Source: Thiobacillus sp. (GTDB lineage Bacteria; Pseudomonadota; Gammaproteobacteria; Burkholderiales; Thiobacillaceae). From it: 64,000 bases of DNA. The position numbers and the translations under genes were made by a program. The stretch lies in assembly GCA_016124745.1 (NCBI GenBank), contig WGNC01000009.1, positions 62,001 to 126,000 on the forward strand, written 5' to 3'. A model generated the notes under the pieces. It was not told where the DNA came from. It was given only the letters and a program-made list of their open reading frames with translations, and ran no database searches. Shown here in pieces: positions 36,335-46,265 of the stretch; position 1 is the first letter of the stretch, and every line of letters starts with the position of its first letter.

Positions 36335-37933
36335 ATGAATGTTCGAATCTTTTCGCTCGCGATGATATTTTTGTTCGGCGCCTGGCTTCGCTTGGACCAG
36401 TTTGCCTACCAGGTGGTTACGGACGATGAGTGGCACGCCCTCATTCAACTGGTCAAACATTCTCCGCAGCAATTTCTGCTCTCATTCGGCGTTGCCGACT
36501 ACAGCATTCCATTGACGTTCCTTTATTGGAACGAGGCAAACTGGTTTGGCCTGAGCGAAATGGGGATGCGATGGCCAATGATGTTGGCGAGCCTGCTCAC
36601 ACTGATACTCTTCCCTATCTGGGTTTCACGCCATCTTGGGTGGCGCGTTGCCCTTGTGTTTGCATTGCTCCTTTCCGTGTCGCCCTTGCTTGTCAGCTAC
36701 AGCCGGAATGCCCGGCCTTATGCGCTGACCTTGTTTCTGGGTTATCTCGCCCACTATGCATTTTCCCGCTACTGGAACCGTCATGAAGGGCGAACGGCAA
36801 GCGGCGTTATATATGGTCTGAGCGCAGCACTGGCGTCATGGCTCCATCTGATCAGTCTGCCTTTCGTGGTAGCACCCATTCTCCATGCAAGTTTTTCCGC
36901 CATAGGGGAATGGCGCAAAGGAAACTTCGTCCCGATTCGCCGAATTGCTTTCCTGACGGTGCCGACGGCGCTCTTGATCGCACTATTGATCCTGCCCCCC
37001 CTGTTGAACGACCCCGGCGCCTTGTTGAACAAGTCGGGCAGTGACCTCCCAAATGTCGATACGCTCATCGGTGTCTGGCACACATGGCTCGGTGCCACTT
37101 CCGTCCCTGCCGTTCTGGTGTGCCTCGGCTTGGCCATGTTGGGGGGCGCGCGCTTATGGAAGGAAGCCCCTCTGGCAAGAAGTGCCACACTTGGGCTACT
37201 GCTCACGCTGATATTCCTGCTGCTCTCCCGGCCCGCCTGGATCCACAACCCATTGACCTTGGGTCGCTATCTGCTCCCGGCCATAGTCTTGCTGCTGTTG
37301 GCAGTTGCCACGGGTGCCGAGGCCCTCGCTTCACGCATCGAGCGAAAGTGGGGAAGTGTCCCATCCATTCCGTTCCTGTTGTTTCCAGTGATCCTGCTCA
37401 TCGTCTCATCGCCCCTATGGGAAACCATGCGCAGGCCGAACAGCTATACGCTGCATTCCTATTTTCAAGTTGATTACCGTTACGATCATCAGGTCGTAAG
37501 AGAGAACATGAGGACACGAATTCCCTTGTCATCCTGGTGGGAGACCCTAAAAAATGTACCCGCTGAAAGCATGTTGATCGCGGTCGCGCCTTACAACTAC
37601 TTCAGCCCCAAGTGGGATGCACCCCGTTGGGAGCAACTAAGCAGGCAACGCATAATCCCGGGTTTCCTGACGGGATTGTGTGTAGGTCAGCGTGACGGCG
37701 AACTCCCTGACGACCGGCGCTTCGCCATGCGCAATGCAGTGCATTTGAATGACGCCATGGCGCTGCGCAGAAAAAAAGTCGACTCGATCGTCTTTCAGAA
37801 ACCCTACCTCGATAGTCTTGGCGGTAGGGCCGAACTGATCGGTTCTGACACGGCCCACTGTCTGGATGTCCTGCGTGCCAGGTTCGGCAAGCCCATTTAT
37901 GAGGATGATAAGATCGCCGTGTTTGACTTGTAA
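36335..37933 (+). CDS. GT39-like integral membrane glycosyltransferase
   Basis: Encodes 532 residues from the ATG at 36335; a GTG at 36296 would add 13 residues, and neither has a good ribosome-binding site. It has about ten membrane helices and, in the first loop, the acidic VVTDDEWHAL motif expected for a C-fold, polyprenyl-phosphate-sugar-dependent enzyme (ArnT/PMT type). The SYSRNARPYAL segment after the third helix is typical of this group. It would add a lipid-carried sugar at the periplasmic face. A dolichyl-phosphate-sugar synthase-like gene follows and may make that donor. Confidence 0.8.
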   Translation: MNVRIFSLAMIFLFGAWLRLDQFAYQVVTDDEWHALIQLVKHSPQQFLLSFGVADYSIPLTFLYWNEANWFGLSEMGMRWPMMLASLLTLILFPIWVSRHLGWRVALVFALLLSVSPLLVSYSRNARPYALTLFLGYLAHYAFSRYWNRHEGRTASGVIYGLSAALASWLHLISLPFVVAPILHASFSAIGEWRKGNFVPIRRIAFLTVPTALLIALLILPPLLNDPGALLNKSGSDLPNVDTLIGVWHTWLGATSVPAVLVCLGLAMLGGARLWKEAPLARSATLGLLLTLIFLLLSRPAWIHNPLTLGRYLLPAIVLLLLAVATGAEALASRIERKWGSVPSIPFLLFPVILLIVSSPLWETMRRPNSYTLHSYFQVDYRYDHQVVRENMRTRIPLSSWWETLKNVPAESMLIAVAPYNYFSPKWDAPRWEQLSRQRIIPGFLTGLCVGQRDGELPDDRRFAMRNAVHLNDAMALRRKKVDSIVFQKPYLDSLGGRAELIGSDTAHCLDVLRARFGKPIYEDDKIAVFDL

Positions 37934-37955
37934 TATTTCAATACCGACAAGCCAC

Positions 37956-38702
37956 ATGCTCAATAACAAATCCATCATGATCGTCATGCCGGCCTATCGC
38001 GCCGCCAGGACGCTGACGACCACCTGGGAAGCCATTCCCCATGACATTGTGGATCAGGTATTGCTTGTTGACGACGCCAGCGATGACGAGACAGTCGCCA
38101 TTGCACATGGATTAGGCATTCCGGTCGTGCTACATGAATCGAATCGCGGCTACGGCAGTAACCAGAAAACCTGTTACGCCATGGCACTGGAGCAGGGCGC
38201 GGACATCGTGGTGATGCTGCACCCCGATTATCAATATGAACCCCGCCTGGTTTCCGCCATGGCGGGCATGATTTCTTCGGGCGTATACGACGTGGTCATC
38301 GGTTCCCGCATCCTCGGCGGTGGCGCATTGAAAGGGGGCATGCCGCTCTGGAAGTACTTCGCCAATCGCGTCCTGACCGCCATGGAAAATATGATGTTGG
38401 GAGCCAAGCTGTCTGAGTATCACACTGGTTATCGCGCCTATTCCAGGGAGGTGCTGCAGTCCATTCCCTGGCAAAAGAATTCCGATGATTTCATTTTCGA
38501 CAATGAGTTCCTGGCCCAGGTTATTCTCGGCAAATTCAGGCTAGGGGAGATTTCAGTGCCAACCAAGTATTTCCCGGACGCGAGTTCGATCAATTTTCCA
38601 CGCTCCATGAAGTACGGTTTCGGGGTCATCAGGGTTGCCTTGCTTGGTCTGCTCGCACGCACCGGCGTGTACCGCCATAGCCTATTTCAACATGGCGGCT
38701 GA
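37956..38702 (+). CDS. Polyprenyl-phosphate sugar synthase-like family 2 glycosyltransferase
   Basis: Encodes 248 residues from the ATG at 37956. IVMPAYRAARTL, LVDDASDDET, GYGSNQKTCYAMA and HPDYQYEP are the markers of the DPM1-like subgroup. It should make undecaprenyl-phosphate-linked hexose on the cytoplasmic face. GtrA and the GT39-like protein on either side supply a flippase and a user of the same donor. Its end overlaps the gtrA start by 11 bp. Confidence 0.88.
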   Translation: MLNNKSIMIVMPAYRAARTLTTTWEAIPHDIVDQVLLVDDASDDETVAIAHGLGIPVVLHESNRGYGSNQKTCYAMALEQGADIVVMLHPDYQYEPRLVSAMAGMISSGVYDVVIGSRILGGGALKGGMPLWKYFANRVLTAMENMMLGAKLSEYHTGYRAYSREVLQSIPWQKNSDDFIFDNEFLAQVILGKFRLGEISVPTKYFPDASSINFPRSMKYGFGVIRVALLGLLARTGVYRHSLFQHGG

Positions 38703-39159
38703 ATCGCAAGACGAAGTTATCAGCGGGAATTTCAAACGCTATCACCGTCTGATTTACTCGGTCTCCCAAGCCGAGTGGTTGCGGGAATTCGCACTACACG
38801 TGCTGACCGGCATCCTGACGGTGGTCGCCCATTATTCAGTCATGTGGCTGCTTGTCCAAGGCGGCATGGCTGCGGTCCCTGCAAGCGGCATCGGATTTCT
38901 GGCTGGGGCAGCAACGCGATTCGTGCTTTCGTATACGAAAGTATTTTCCCCTGCGGACAGCGTGCCGGTCACTCTCGCGCGCTTCCTCGTGGCGTTGGGG
39001 TTCCAATGGCTGGCCAACATTGCGGTGCTGGATTTTTTGCTTGAAGCCGGTTTGCGAATCTGGCTTGCTCAATTCAGTACCACTGTAATACTGACCTTCA
39101 TCAATTACCTTGCATACCGGTTCTGGGTATTCAAGGCGGGATCGAGAAGGCTTGACTGA
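38692..39159 (+). CDS. GtrA-family membrane protein
   Basis: Encodes 155 residues from the ATG at 38692, with four membrane helices and the family ending (FINYLAYRFWVFK) in which NYxxxRFWVF is diagnostic. GtrA proteins are thought to flip polyprenyl-phosphate sugars. It overlaps the upstream synthase gene and completes a three-gene decoration set with the GT39-like enzyme. Confidence 0.9.
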   Translation: MAAESQDEVISGNFKRYHRLIYSVSQAEWLREFALHVLTGILTVVAHYSVMWLLVQGGMAAVPASGIGFLAGAATRFVLSYTKVFSPADSVPVTLARFLVALGFQWLANIAVLDFLLEAGLRIWLAQFSTTVILTFINYLAYRFWVFKAGSRRLD

Positions 39160-39834
39160 GCCATCCCTGACATCAGCAAGTAATTCCATCCGTTATTTCG
39201 GGTCGCCTGAACGGGGGGGCTTGGCGGAATCACGACCACGAAAGAAATTGATGGGCGCCACCCAATGCTAACTCCGGCTTGGGAATGCGGACGGAGCAAA
39301 GTTGTTATAATTCCGCCACTTGAACCCGTCCCATCCAAAAATGCGATGCCAATTGCTGGGAGCTTGCAGTTGATGGCAGACGTTATTCCTTGCGACAGCA
39401 TGGGGCGTGTATCCAGCGAGGCCATGCTCAGGCACGTTGACTCGTTGATCCCAAATGACCGTCTGAAAGCATGCCCACACAGATATCCCCGGAGCACAAT
39501 GGCGAGGCGGCTTGATGAAGGCTTTTCTTATGCCTGCTCAGGAAGGGCGGGGCTTGCTTTATCCCGGATGCAGGCCGTCTGCACCCACTAACGGACGGCT
39601 TCGGTCGGACGGCGTTCTGGGCGTTCGTGTATCGCACCCGGGATTATGTGCGCTACCCGATTTGCTATCTGTCGCTGGAAGTGTTCACGTATTTCCAGAT
39701 ATCAAACGCTGCACTGGGTCTGATGTTGCCAGCGCTTTTCTGGTGCTGGAGCGTGTGGGTCGTTTTGACCGGGAACGTCGTTTGCGTTCGGCTGCATGTA
39801 CGGGACAGATCTCGCAAGAGTCTGCTGCAAAGAC
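39160..39834. other. 675-bp gap, no supported gene, possible remnants
   Basis: No frame here is convincing. One frame stays open from about 39512 to 39890 and encodes a hydrophobic stretch (LPALFWCWSVWVVLTG), but I cannot place it and it overlaps the acyltransferase start in another frame. It is long for a spacer in this dense locus, so a decayed gene is possible. Confidence 0.4.
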
Positions 39835-41028
39835 ATGTTGACGAGGATCACATCTGCTCGATGTGGGTTGGCGCCGGCATTGCGCGATGACGCGAGCCAT
39901 GTGCACGTCCTGACCGGCATACGCGGATGGGCGGCATTGTGGGTGTTTCTCTACCATGCGTGGAGCTTGTCCGGACATTCCGATTTGGTTGTCAATCTGG
40001 CGGGCCTGTCGCTTGATTTCACGCCGCTGGCAAGCATGGGCGGCGCCGGAGTGACAATTTTTTTCGTGCTTTCAGGATTCTTGCTCGCAATCCCGTTTGC
40101 GGAATGGCAATCCGGAATGAGGGAGCGCCCCGCACTGAGTCAGTATCTCTTGCGCCGGGTCCTGCGGGTGTTTCCGGCGTACTACGCGCAGCTGGCGATC
40201 CTGCTCTTAGTTGCCGCGTGGGTTCCTGGTCAGCCGGGTATCGACGATTTGGGCGCGCTCGTCCGGCATTTGTTAATGCTGTTCATGCCCCCTCCACTCG
40301 GTGTGGAGCCGATCATGAACCTCGCCTGGTGGACTTTGCCCATTGAGTTCGCTTTCTATCTGGCCTTGCCTTTCCTGGCTTTCACGCTGCGACCGCGACG
40401 TGCAGTCGGGCTGCTGCTCGGGAGTTTGGCTGCCATGTATCTTTGGCGCCATGGGGTCGTGATGCGAATGGCCGACGCGCCTCTGCAAATGCGTGTGCAC
40501 GCCGCGTATCAGCTGCCCGGCTCGATGGATGCTTTCGGGTTTGGCATGCTGGCGGCTGTGCTCTATGTGAACCGATTGCGACTGCCTCGCTGGGTCATCC
40601 CCCAGGAGAAATGGGGGCGGCTTGGCATCGCCGGCATGGTGCTGGTCGGCGTCGCCATCTACTGGCTGCCCGGAAGGCGAAACGAATACTGGGCGGACAA
40701 TCCGATTTTCTATCTCTGGACCCCCGCGCTTGTGTTGGGTATTGCGGCAATCATCCTTGCGGGAGTAGGGGGAAGCCGGCTGATCACTCGGCTGTTCTCG
40801 AACCGCTTCATGATAGTTGCGGGCCTGGTCAGCTACAGCTATTACCTCTGGCATCTGCCGGTACTGCGCTGGATCGTGGAGACGGACTGGTTCCGGTCGC
40901 TTGAAGGCATGCGGTTTCTGTCCTTGCTGCTGGTCAGCACGCCATTGATATTCCTGATTTCCACGCTGTCCTATGTCCTGATCGAGTGGCCTGGGATGCG
41001 TTTCCGCCGGAGGACCGCCCGTGCCTGA
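39835..41028 (+). CDS. Acyltransferase-3 family membrane protein
   Basis: Encodes 397 residues from the ATG at 39835 (ATG 39796 in frame). About ten helices. The family start motif LTGIRGWAALWVFLYHAWS contains the catalytic His, and RRVLRVFPAYYAQL and YYLWHLPVLRW are typical. It O-acylates cell-surface sugars and so gives the locus a second acylation route besides the MBOAT pair. The giant glycosyltransferase starts 8 bp before its stop. Confidence 0.87.
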   Translation: MLTRITSARCGLAPALRDDASHVHVLTGIRGWAALWVFLYHAWSLSGHSDLVVNLAGLSLDFTPLASMGGAGVTIFFVLSGFLLAIPFAEWQSGMRERPALSQYLLRRVLRVFPAYYAQLAILLLVAAWVPGQPGIDDLGALVRHLLMLFMPPPLGVEPIMNLAWWTLPIEFAFYLALPFLAFTLRPRRAVGLLLGSLAAMYLWRHGVVMRMADAPLQMRVHAAYQLPGSMDAFGFGMLAAVLYVNRLRLPRWVIPQEKWGRLGIAGMVLVGVAIYWLPGRRNEYWADNPIFYLWTPALVLGIAAIILAGVGGSRLITRLFSNRFMIVAGLVSYSYYLWHLPVLRWIVETDWFRSLEGMRFLSLLLVSTPLIFLISTLSYVLIEWPGMRFRRRTARA

Positions 41029-44000
41029 GCTGACCAGCCGCACGTCTGTCGAATCCGCTGGGATGGCCGATCTGATCGTTCCTGTCTACAAGGGGCTCGA
41101 GGAAACCCGGCAGTGCGTCGAATCGGTTTTGCAGGCGAATTGCACGACACCGTTCGAACTGGTCCTGATCGACGATGCCAGCCCGGATCCCCAACTGGTC
41201 GAGTACTGCGCCTCGTTGCGGGACAGGCCCGGCGTGACGCTGCTGGTCAATCCGGAAAATCTTGGATTCGTTGCGACGGTCAATTGCGGCATGCGTCTTC
41301 ACCCCGACCGCGATGTCGTGCTGCTGAACAGCGACACCCGGGTGGCCCATGACTGGCTTGATCGCCTGCGACGTTGTGCACACAGTCGGCCGGACATCGG
41401 CACGGCGACGCCCTTTTCGAACAACGCCACGATCTGCAGCTATCCGAACTTTTGTGCGGACAATGCCTTGCCGGCCCCCGGTTTGGCGGAGCTGGATGCC
41501 CTCTTCGCGCGGGTCAACGCCGGCAAGTCGATCGATCTGCCGACGGCGGTGGGATTCTGCATGTATATCAGACGTGCCTGCCTGGACAAGGTGGGGCTGT
41601 TCGATGCAGAGCAGTTCGGCCGTGGCTATGGCGAGGAAAACGACTTCAGCCGTCGGGCGGCGGGGGCAGGCTGGCGCAACGTGCTCTGCGCGGATGTCTT
41701 CGTGTTTCATGCCGGCGGGGTCAGTTTCCAGGGCGAGCGCGAGTCACTGATGGCGGTCTCCGCCGATCGGTTGGCCAGTTTGCACCCGGAATATGACGCG
41801 CTGGTGAAACAGTTCGTATTTGAAGACCCCCCGGCAAGCCTGCGCCAGGGGGTCGACATCGAACTGGCGCGGCGGCGGCTGGGATTCATGCCGAGGTCCG
41901 CAGGCAACGACAAGAGCGCGAAGAAACCGGTGCAACTGCATGTGATGCATGACCTGGGTGGTGGCGTTGCACGCTGGTGCCACGACTATTGCCAGGCCGA
42001 CGAAGCGCGCATCAACCTGATCCTGAGACCATACAGCCAAAGCCGTGCGATGGCCGAGGGACTGATGTTGTACGCAGGTTCCGAGGATGCCGAACCGCTG
42101 GATTTCTGGCGTTTCGCGGCGCCGATCGCGGCGACCGTCGATAGCCATCCCGAGTACCGGGAAGCGCTGGCAGCCATCGTGCGCGATTACGCGGTCGATG
42201 CCATCCTCGTTTCATCCCTGATCGGACATTCGCTGGATGTGCTGGATACCGGTTTGCCGACGGTGCTGGTCCAGCACGACTTCTATCCCTGGTGTCCGGC
42301 GATCCACAGTTATTTTGAGGAAGTCTGCCAGACCTGCGATGCCGGGCGTCTGACGCATTGCGCCGAGCGCAATCCGGATTTCCATCCGGCGCACCGGATT
42401 TTCTCGGTCGAGCAGCGCCTGCGCGTGCGGCAACGCTACCTCGAACTGATCGAACGCAGGAACCTGCCCCTGGTCGTGCCCAGCCGGTCGACCCGCGAAC
42501 ATTTTCATCGTTTGCTGCCGGATCTCGACCCGACCCGGTTTGTCACGATTTCGCACGGTCACCTCGCCGACTTGTCACCGATCCCGCATGCCATCGGACA
42601 AGCGCACGGAAAGCTGCGCGTCGTGATCCTGGGCATGCTCTCGGTGAGCAAGGGGCTGCATGTGCTGTCGGAAGCTTTGGAGCGCCTGCTCGAAGTTGCC
42701 GAGCTGCACCTCGTCGGCGCGAAAGAACTGGGAGAATTGTTCAAGGACCGGCCCGGCGTGCGGGTGATCGACCGCTATTCGATGGCAGAGCTGCCCGGCA
42801 TCCTGTCCGCGATCCAGCCCGATGTGGGGTTGCTTCTGAGCGTGGTGCCCGAGACGTTCAGCTATACCCTGAGCGAATTGTTCATGCTCGGCATCCCGCC
42901 GGTCGCGACGCGACTCGGCAGCTTCGCCGAGCGCATTCTTCCCGGGGAAACCGGCTATCTGTTCGAGCCAGGGGTCGAGGCTATGCTGGCCTGCCTGCGG
43001 GAGATCCACGCCGACCGGCAGACATTGCAGCGCATCCGTGCGCGCGTGTCGACGATGCGTATGCGATCGGCACAGGACATGGTCGCCGATTACCATCGTC
43101 TGATGCCGCTCCCCGAAGGGGGCGATGCGCCCGCCTGGATGAATCTACGGCGGCCCTCCGGTCAGGCGGGAGGGGAGTCGGTTTCGCAGGCTTTGGCGCT
43201 TGCTGCCCGCTGGAAGGAAACCCAGAGCCTGCGTCTGACCCTGGATATGCGGTCGCTTCGTTTGCAGGCGCGCGAGCGCGAGGTGCACAATGTGCAGGCC
43301 AGGCTGGACGAGCAGCGCCAACGGGAGTCGCGTGATTTGGCATCGCGCGACCAGGAGATTGCAGCGATGCGTGCCTCGACCAGCTGGAGGATTTCCAGTC
43401 CGGTACGGTGGGCGGGCCGGCGTCTGCGACAGGGGAAGATCCTGGCGCGTTGCCTCTGTCGCTTTCTGTCACGGCCTTCGCGCATGCCTGCACGAACGCG
43501 AACCCTGTTGAGGACAGGGCGGGATGAGGGCGTGGGCGGCGTCAAGCGAAAGCTGCTGCAGTGGCTCGACACACCGCCGGAACCGGTCGATCGTGCTGCG
43601 CCCGTCGAGGCCCCCATCGCAGCAGTCGAAGCCGATGGGCCCACGCAGGCCTTCCGCCGATATCACGAGTCGTTCGCCGCCAATGCGCGGGGGCCGATCC
43701 TCGAACGGATTCGGGCCATGGAAGCGCCACCGCTGATTTCGGTTCTGGTGCCGACCTACGACACGCCGGCGTCCATGCTGCAGGAAATGCTCGACTCGGT
43801 CTGCGTGCAGCTCTACCCGCACTGGCAGTTGTGCATCGCCGACGACGGCTCCAGCGAGCCGCATGTGCGGACCATGCTGGAAGAGTATGCGGCACGCGAT
43901 ACGCGCATCCGACTCGATTTCGCGGCAACAAACGGCGGCGTGTCGCACGCCACCAACCGCGCGCTGGCGATGGCCGAGGGGGATTTCGTCGTGCTGCTGG

Positions 44001-45379
44001 ACCATGACGATCTGCTGGAGGAACAGGCGCTGTTCCGGGTGGCCGAATCGGTGTTGACGGACGATCCGGACATGCTCTACTCGGACGAGGTGCTGGTTGA
44101 TGAGTACAACGAGACGGCGAAGCACTTCATCCACCGGCCTACGTTCTCGCCGGAGTATCTGCGCACCCACCTCTATATCGTCCACCTGATCGGCTTCCGG
44201 ACGAGCCTGCTGCGGACGCTGGGCGGCCTCGACGAGACGTTGCGCATCTCCCAGGACTACGACCTGATCCTGCGTGTTAGCGAGCGGGCAGAGACGATTG
44301 TTCACATCCCGGAGATGCTCTATCGGTGGCGCATCCATGGCGGTTCCGCGGGCCAGAAGATGGCCGACCGGGTGGTGGGAACTTCCAGCGCGATCATCCG
44401 GCGCCATCTGCAACGCTGTGGCGAGCCGGGCGAGGTCGGGGAAGGGCCATGTTTCAATTATTTCGATGTGCGCTATCCGCTGGCGCAAGGCCTGAAGGTC
44501 GCGATCATCATCCCGGTCCGTCATCACGCGGATCGGGTGCGGGCCTGCATTGAAAGCATCGAGCGTACGACCGGGGCGGTCCCCCACGAAATCGTGCTGG
44601 TTGACCAGGGTTCCGACGGTCCGGTTTCGCTCGCCACGTTCGACAGCCTGCGTTCGCGGGTGAGCCTGCTGCATTGCAGCGAGTCATCCAGTTCCGCAGC
44701 GCTCATCAACTGGGCGGTGACGCAACTGGACGGCAGCCACACGCACTATCTTTTGTGCGACAGCGATATCGAGGCCATCGAGCCGGGTTGGCTGGAGCGC
44801 ATGCTGGAACTGGGGCAGAAGCCGGACGTCGGCATTGTCGGCGCGAAGCTGTTGTATCCAGATCGCAGGACGATCCTGCATGCCGGGATGGTGGTGGGCT
44901 GCGGCGGCGTGGCGGATAAGCTTGGCCGTTTGCGGCTGACCAGCGATGCGTTCGTCGACTCGGGCTACATCGGCTCGCTCATCTGCAGCCGCGAAGTGTC
45001 CGCGGTGACAGCTGCCTGCATGCTCATTCGCGCGACGGTGTTCAGAAAGATCGGGGGCTTCGACGAAGCCACACCCTACGCGGATGTCGACCTCTGCCTA
45101 CGGGCCGGCAGGCAGGGCTACCGCACCCTGTTCTGCGCGCATGCCGAATTGCTGCAGCATGATTCGTATAGGCGGGGGTGCGGCCAGGCCGCGCCTCCCA
45201 CAGACGATGCGGTGTTCATCGCGAAGTGGCGGGAACTGTTCGAAACGGGCGACCCCTATTTCAACCCCAATCTTTCATCGCATGACCCGAACTGGCAGGT
45301 GACAAACCCGCTGCGCTTCGCACTGGATATCCGGCGGCGGATCTACACAAGGGCCCAGAAGTTGGCATCTCGTCTTTGA
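41021..45379 (+). CDS. Giant multidomain glycosyltransferase (GT2 + GT4-like + GT2 + GT2)
   Basis: Encodes 1452 residues from a GTG with GGAGGA 6 bp upstream. Four glycosyltransferase-like modules are visible. The first is GT2 (LIVPVYKGLEETR, LNSDTRV, about 17-270). The second is GT-B (about 300-700), with VSKGLHVLSEALERL and PETFSYTLSELFMLGIPPVATRLG. A charged helical linker (about 740-800) follows. The third is GT2 (from about 905: LISVLVPTYDTP, LLDHDDLLEE). The fourth is GT2 (from about 1160: VAIIIPVRHHADRV, CDSDIEAIEPGW). Such fusions occur in loci that build repeating-unit polysaccharides. All DxD motifs look intact. Product unknown. Confidence 0.9.
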   Translation: MPELTSRTSVESAGMADLIVPVYKGLEETRQCVESVLQANCTTPFELVLIDDASPDPQLVEYCASLRDRPGVTLLVNPENLGFVATVNCGMRLHPDRDVVLLNSDTRVAHDWLDRLRRCAHSRPDIGTATPFSNNATICSYPNFCADNALPAPGLAELDALFARVNAGKSIDLPTAVGFCMYIRRACLDKVGLFDAEQFGRGYGEENDFSRRAAGAGWRNVLCADVFVFHAGGVSFQGERESLMAVSADRLASLHPEYDALVKQFVFEDPPASLRQGVDIELARRRLGFMPRSAGNDKSAKKPVQLHVMHDLGGGVARWCHDYCQADEARINLILRPYSQSRAMAEGLMLYAGSEDAEPLDFWRFAAPIAATVDSHPEYREALAAIVRDYAVDAILVSSLIGHSLDVLDTGLPTVLVQHDFYPWCPAIHSYFEEVCQTCDAGRLTHCAERNPDFHPAHRIFSVEQRLRVRQRYLELIERRNLPLVVPSRSTREHFHRLLPDLDPTRFVTISHGHLADLSPIPHAIGQAHGKLRVVILGMLSVSKGLHVLSEALERLLEVAELHLVGAKELGELFKDRPGVRVIDRYSMAELPGILSAIQPDVGLLLSVVPETFSYTLSELFMLGIPPVATRLGSFAERILPGETGYLFEPGVEAMLACLREIHADRQTLQRIRARVSTMRMRSAQDMVADYHRLMPLPEGGDAPAWMNLRRPSGQAGGESVSQALALAARWKETQSLRLTLDMRSLRLQAREREVHNVQARLDEQRQRESRDLASRDQEIAAMRASTSWRISSPVRWAGRRLRQGKILARCLCRFLSRPSRMPARTRTLLRTGRDEGVGGVKRKLLQWLDTPPEPVDRAAPVEAPIAAVEADGPTQAFRRYHESFAANARGPILERIRAMEAPPLISVLVPTYDTPASMLQEMLDSVCVQLYPHWQLCIADDGSSEPHVRTMLEEYAARDTRIRLDFAATNGGVSHATNRALAMAEGDFVVLLDHDDLLEEQALFRVAESVLTDDPDMLYSDEVLVDEYNETAKHFIHRPTFSPEYLRTHLYIVHLIGFRTSLLRTLGGLDETLRISQDYDLILRVSERAETIVHIPEMLYRWRIHGGSAGQKMADRVVGTSSAIIRRHLQRCGEPGEVGEGPCFNYFDVRYPLAQGLKVAIIIPVRHHADRVRACIESIERTTGAVPHEIVLVDQGSDGPVSLATFDSLRSRVSLLHCSESSSSAALINWAVTQLDGSHTHYLLCDSDIEAIEPGWLERMLELGQKPDVGIVGAKLLYPDRRTILHAGMVVGCGGVADKLGRLRLTSDAFVDSGYIGSLICSREVSAVTAACMLIRATVFRKIGGFDEATPYADVDLCLRAGRQGYRTLFCAHAELLQHDSYRRGCGQAAPPTDDAVFIAKWRELFETGDPYFNPNLSSHDPNWQVTNPLRFALDIRRRIYTRAQKLASRL

Positions 45380-45462
45380 ATGCGCCTGGCGTGCTGCCTG
45401 TGCTCCAGGCGCAGCCTTGAAGGCCACCCAGTGCGTAAGCAACCGTGTTCATGATTAGCCGA

Positions 45463-45966
45463 TCAGGCGTCCGAAGCGGATTCTTCCCGGCCTGGCCCGA
45501 TCGGATCCGGAAAGTCACGAAAGACATCCCTGACGAGTTCCGAGCGCATTAGATAGCCAACGATGACGACATCCATCATGACGACGAGCATGGCATCCGG
45601 GAAATCCCAGGAGGACGGGTCGGTGATGACATCCTTGTTCAGGTATGAAAATAGCGTGATGCCGGCAACGTAGGAAGCGATCAGCAGCCAGCGGCCAGAT
45701 TTCCAGACCTGGCGCATGAAGCGCTTTCCATTGGGAACGCGATGGCCAATGGCGAATAGTACGAGCACCGCCAGCAAATCGGTCAGCATGAAGTAGGGAC
45801 TGGTCTGAAAGTTGATCCACGGTATCGTCACGATATCCATGGGCATCAGCTTGGCGAAGCCCACAAAAAGGAAATGCCGGATTCCATACAGAATGACAAG
45901 CCAGAGCATGGCTGGAACCTTGAGCACAAGGTTTTCATCATAGTGATGTGCAGGATATTTCAGCAT
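45463..45966 (-). CDS. DUF2919 (YfeZ-like) inner-membrane protein
   Basis: Encodes 167 residues. The family opening (YPAHHYDENLVLKVPAMLWLVILYGIRHFL) and four membrane helices fit DUF2919. Function unknown. It is the only minus-strand gene inside the glycan locus and converges on the giant glycosyltransferase gene with an 83-bp gap. A soluble, acidic C-terminal tail (DFPDPIGPGREESASDA) follows the last helix. Confidence 0.72.
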   Translation of the reverse strand: MLKYPAHHYDENLVLKVPAMLWLVILYGIRHFLFVGFAKLMPMDIVTIPWINFQTSPYFMLTDLLAVLVLFAIGHRVPNGKRFMRQVWKSGRWLLIASYVAGITLFSYLNKDVITDPSSWDFPDAMLVVMMDVVIVGYLMRSELVRDVFRDFPDPIGPGREESASDA

Positions 45967-46265
45967 GTCGATCGGGGTCGTTTGGGAGGGGCGGCGAGCG
46001 CCAGCAGGCCTTGAGTCGGCGAAGCAAGGCCACCACCGTGGCGAGAGATGATACTGGAGTCAGGCTACCAAAGTCTCTTCCATTTGCATTGTCGGTTTTG
46101 GACGGTATTTGTTGGAATGGACTGCGCTGTTTTCAGTCACGTTGCATTCGAACGAATTCGAGGCTGCAGTTGCAGGCAAGGTGCTCCCGGTCCACTTGAT
46201 GCATGCGTCCTGCATTCCAGCATCAAACACGTAAAATTGACTGCAACAAATGCGAAAACCTGACC
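45967..46265. promoter_or_regulatory. Divergent spacer between the DUF2919 and GT2 genes
   Basis: 299 bp that should hold two divergent promoters. I see no confident box pair, repeat or RNA element. Confidence 0.3.
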
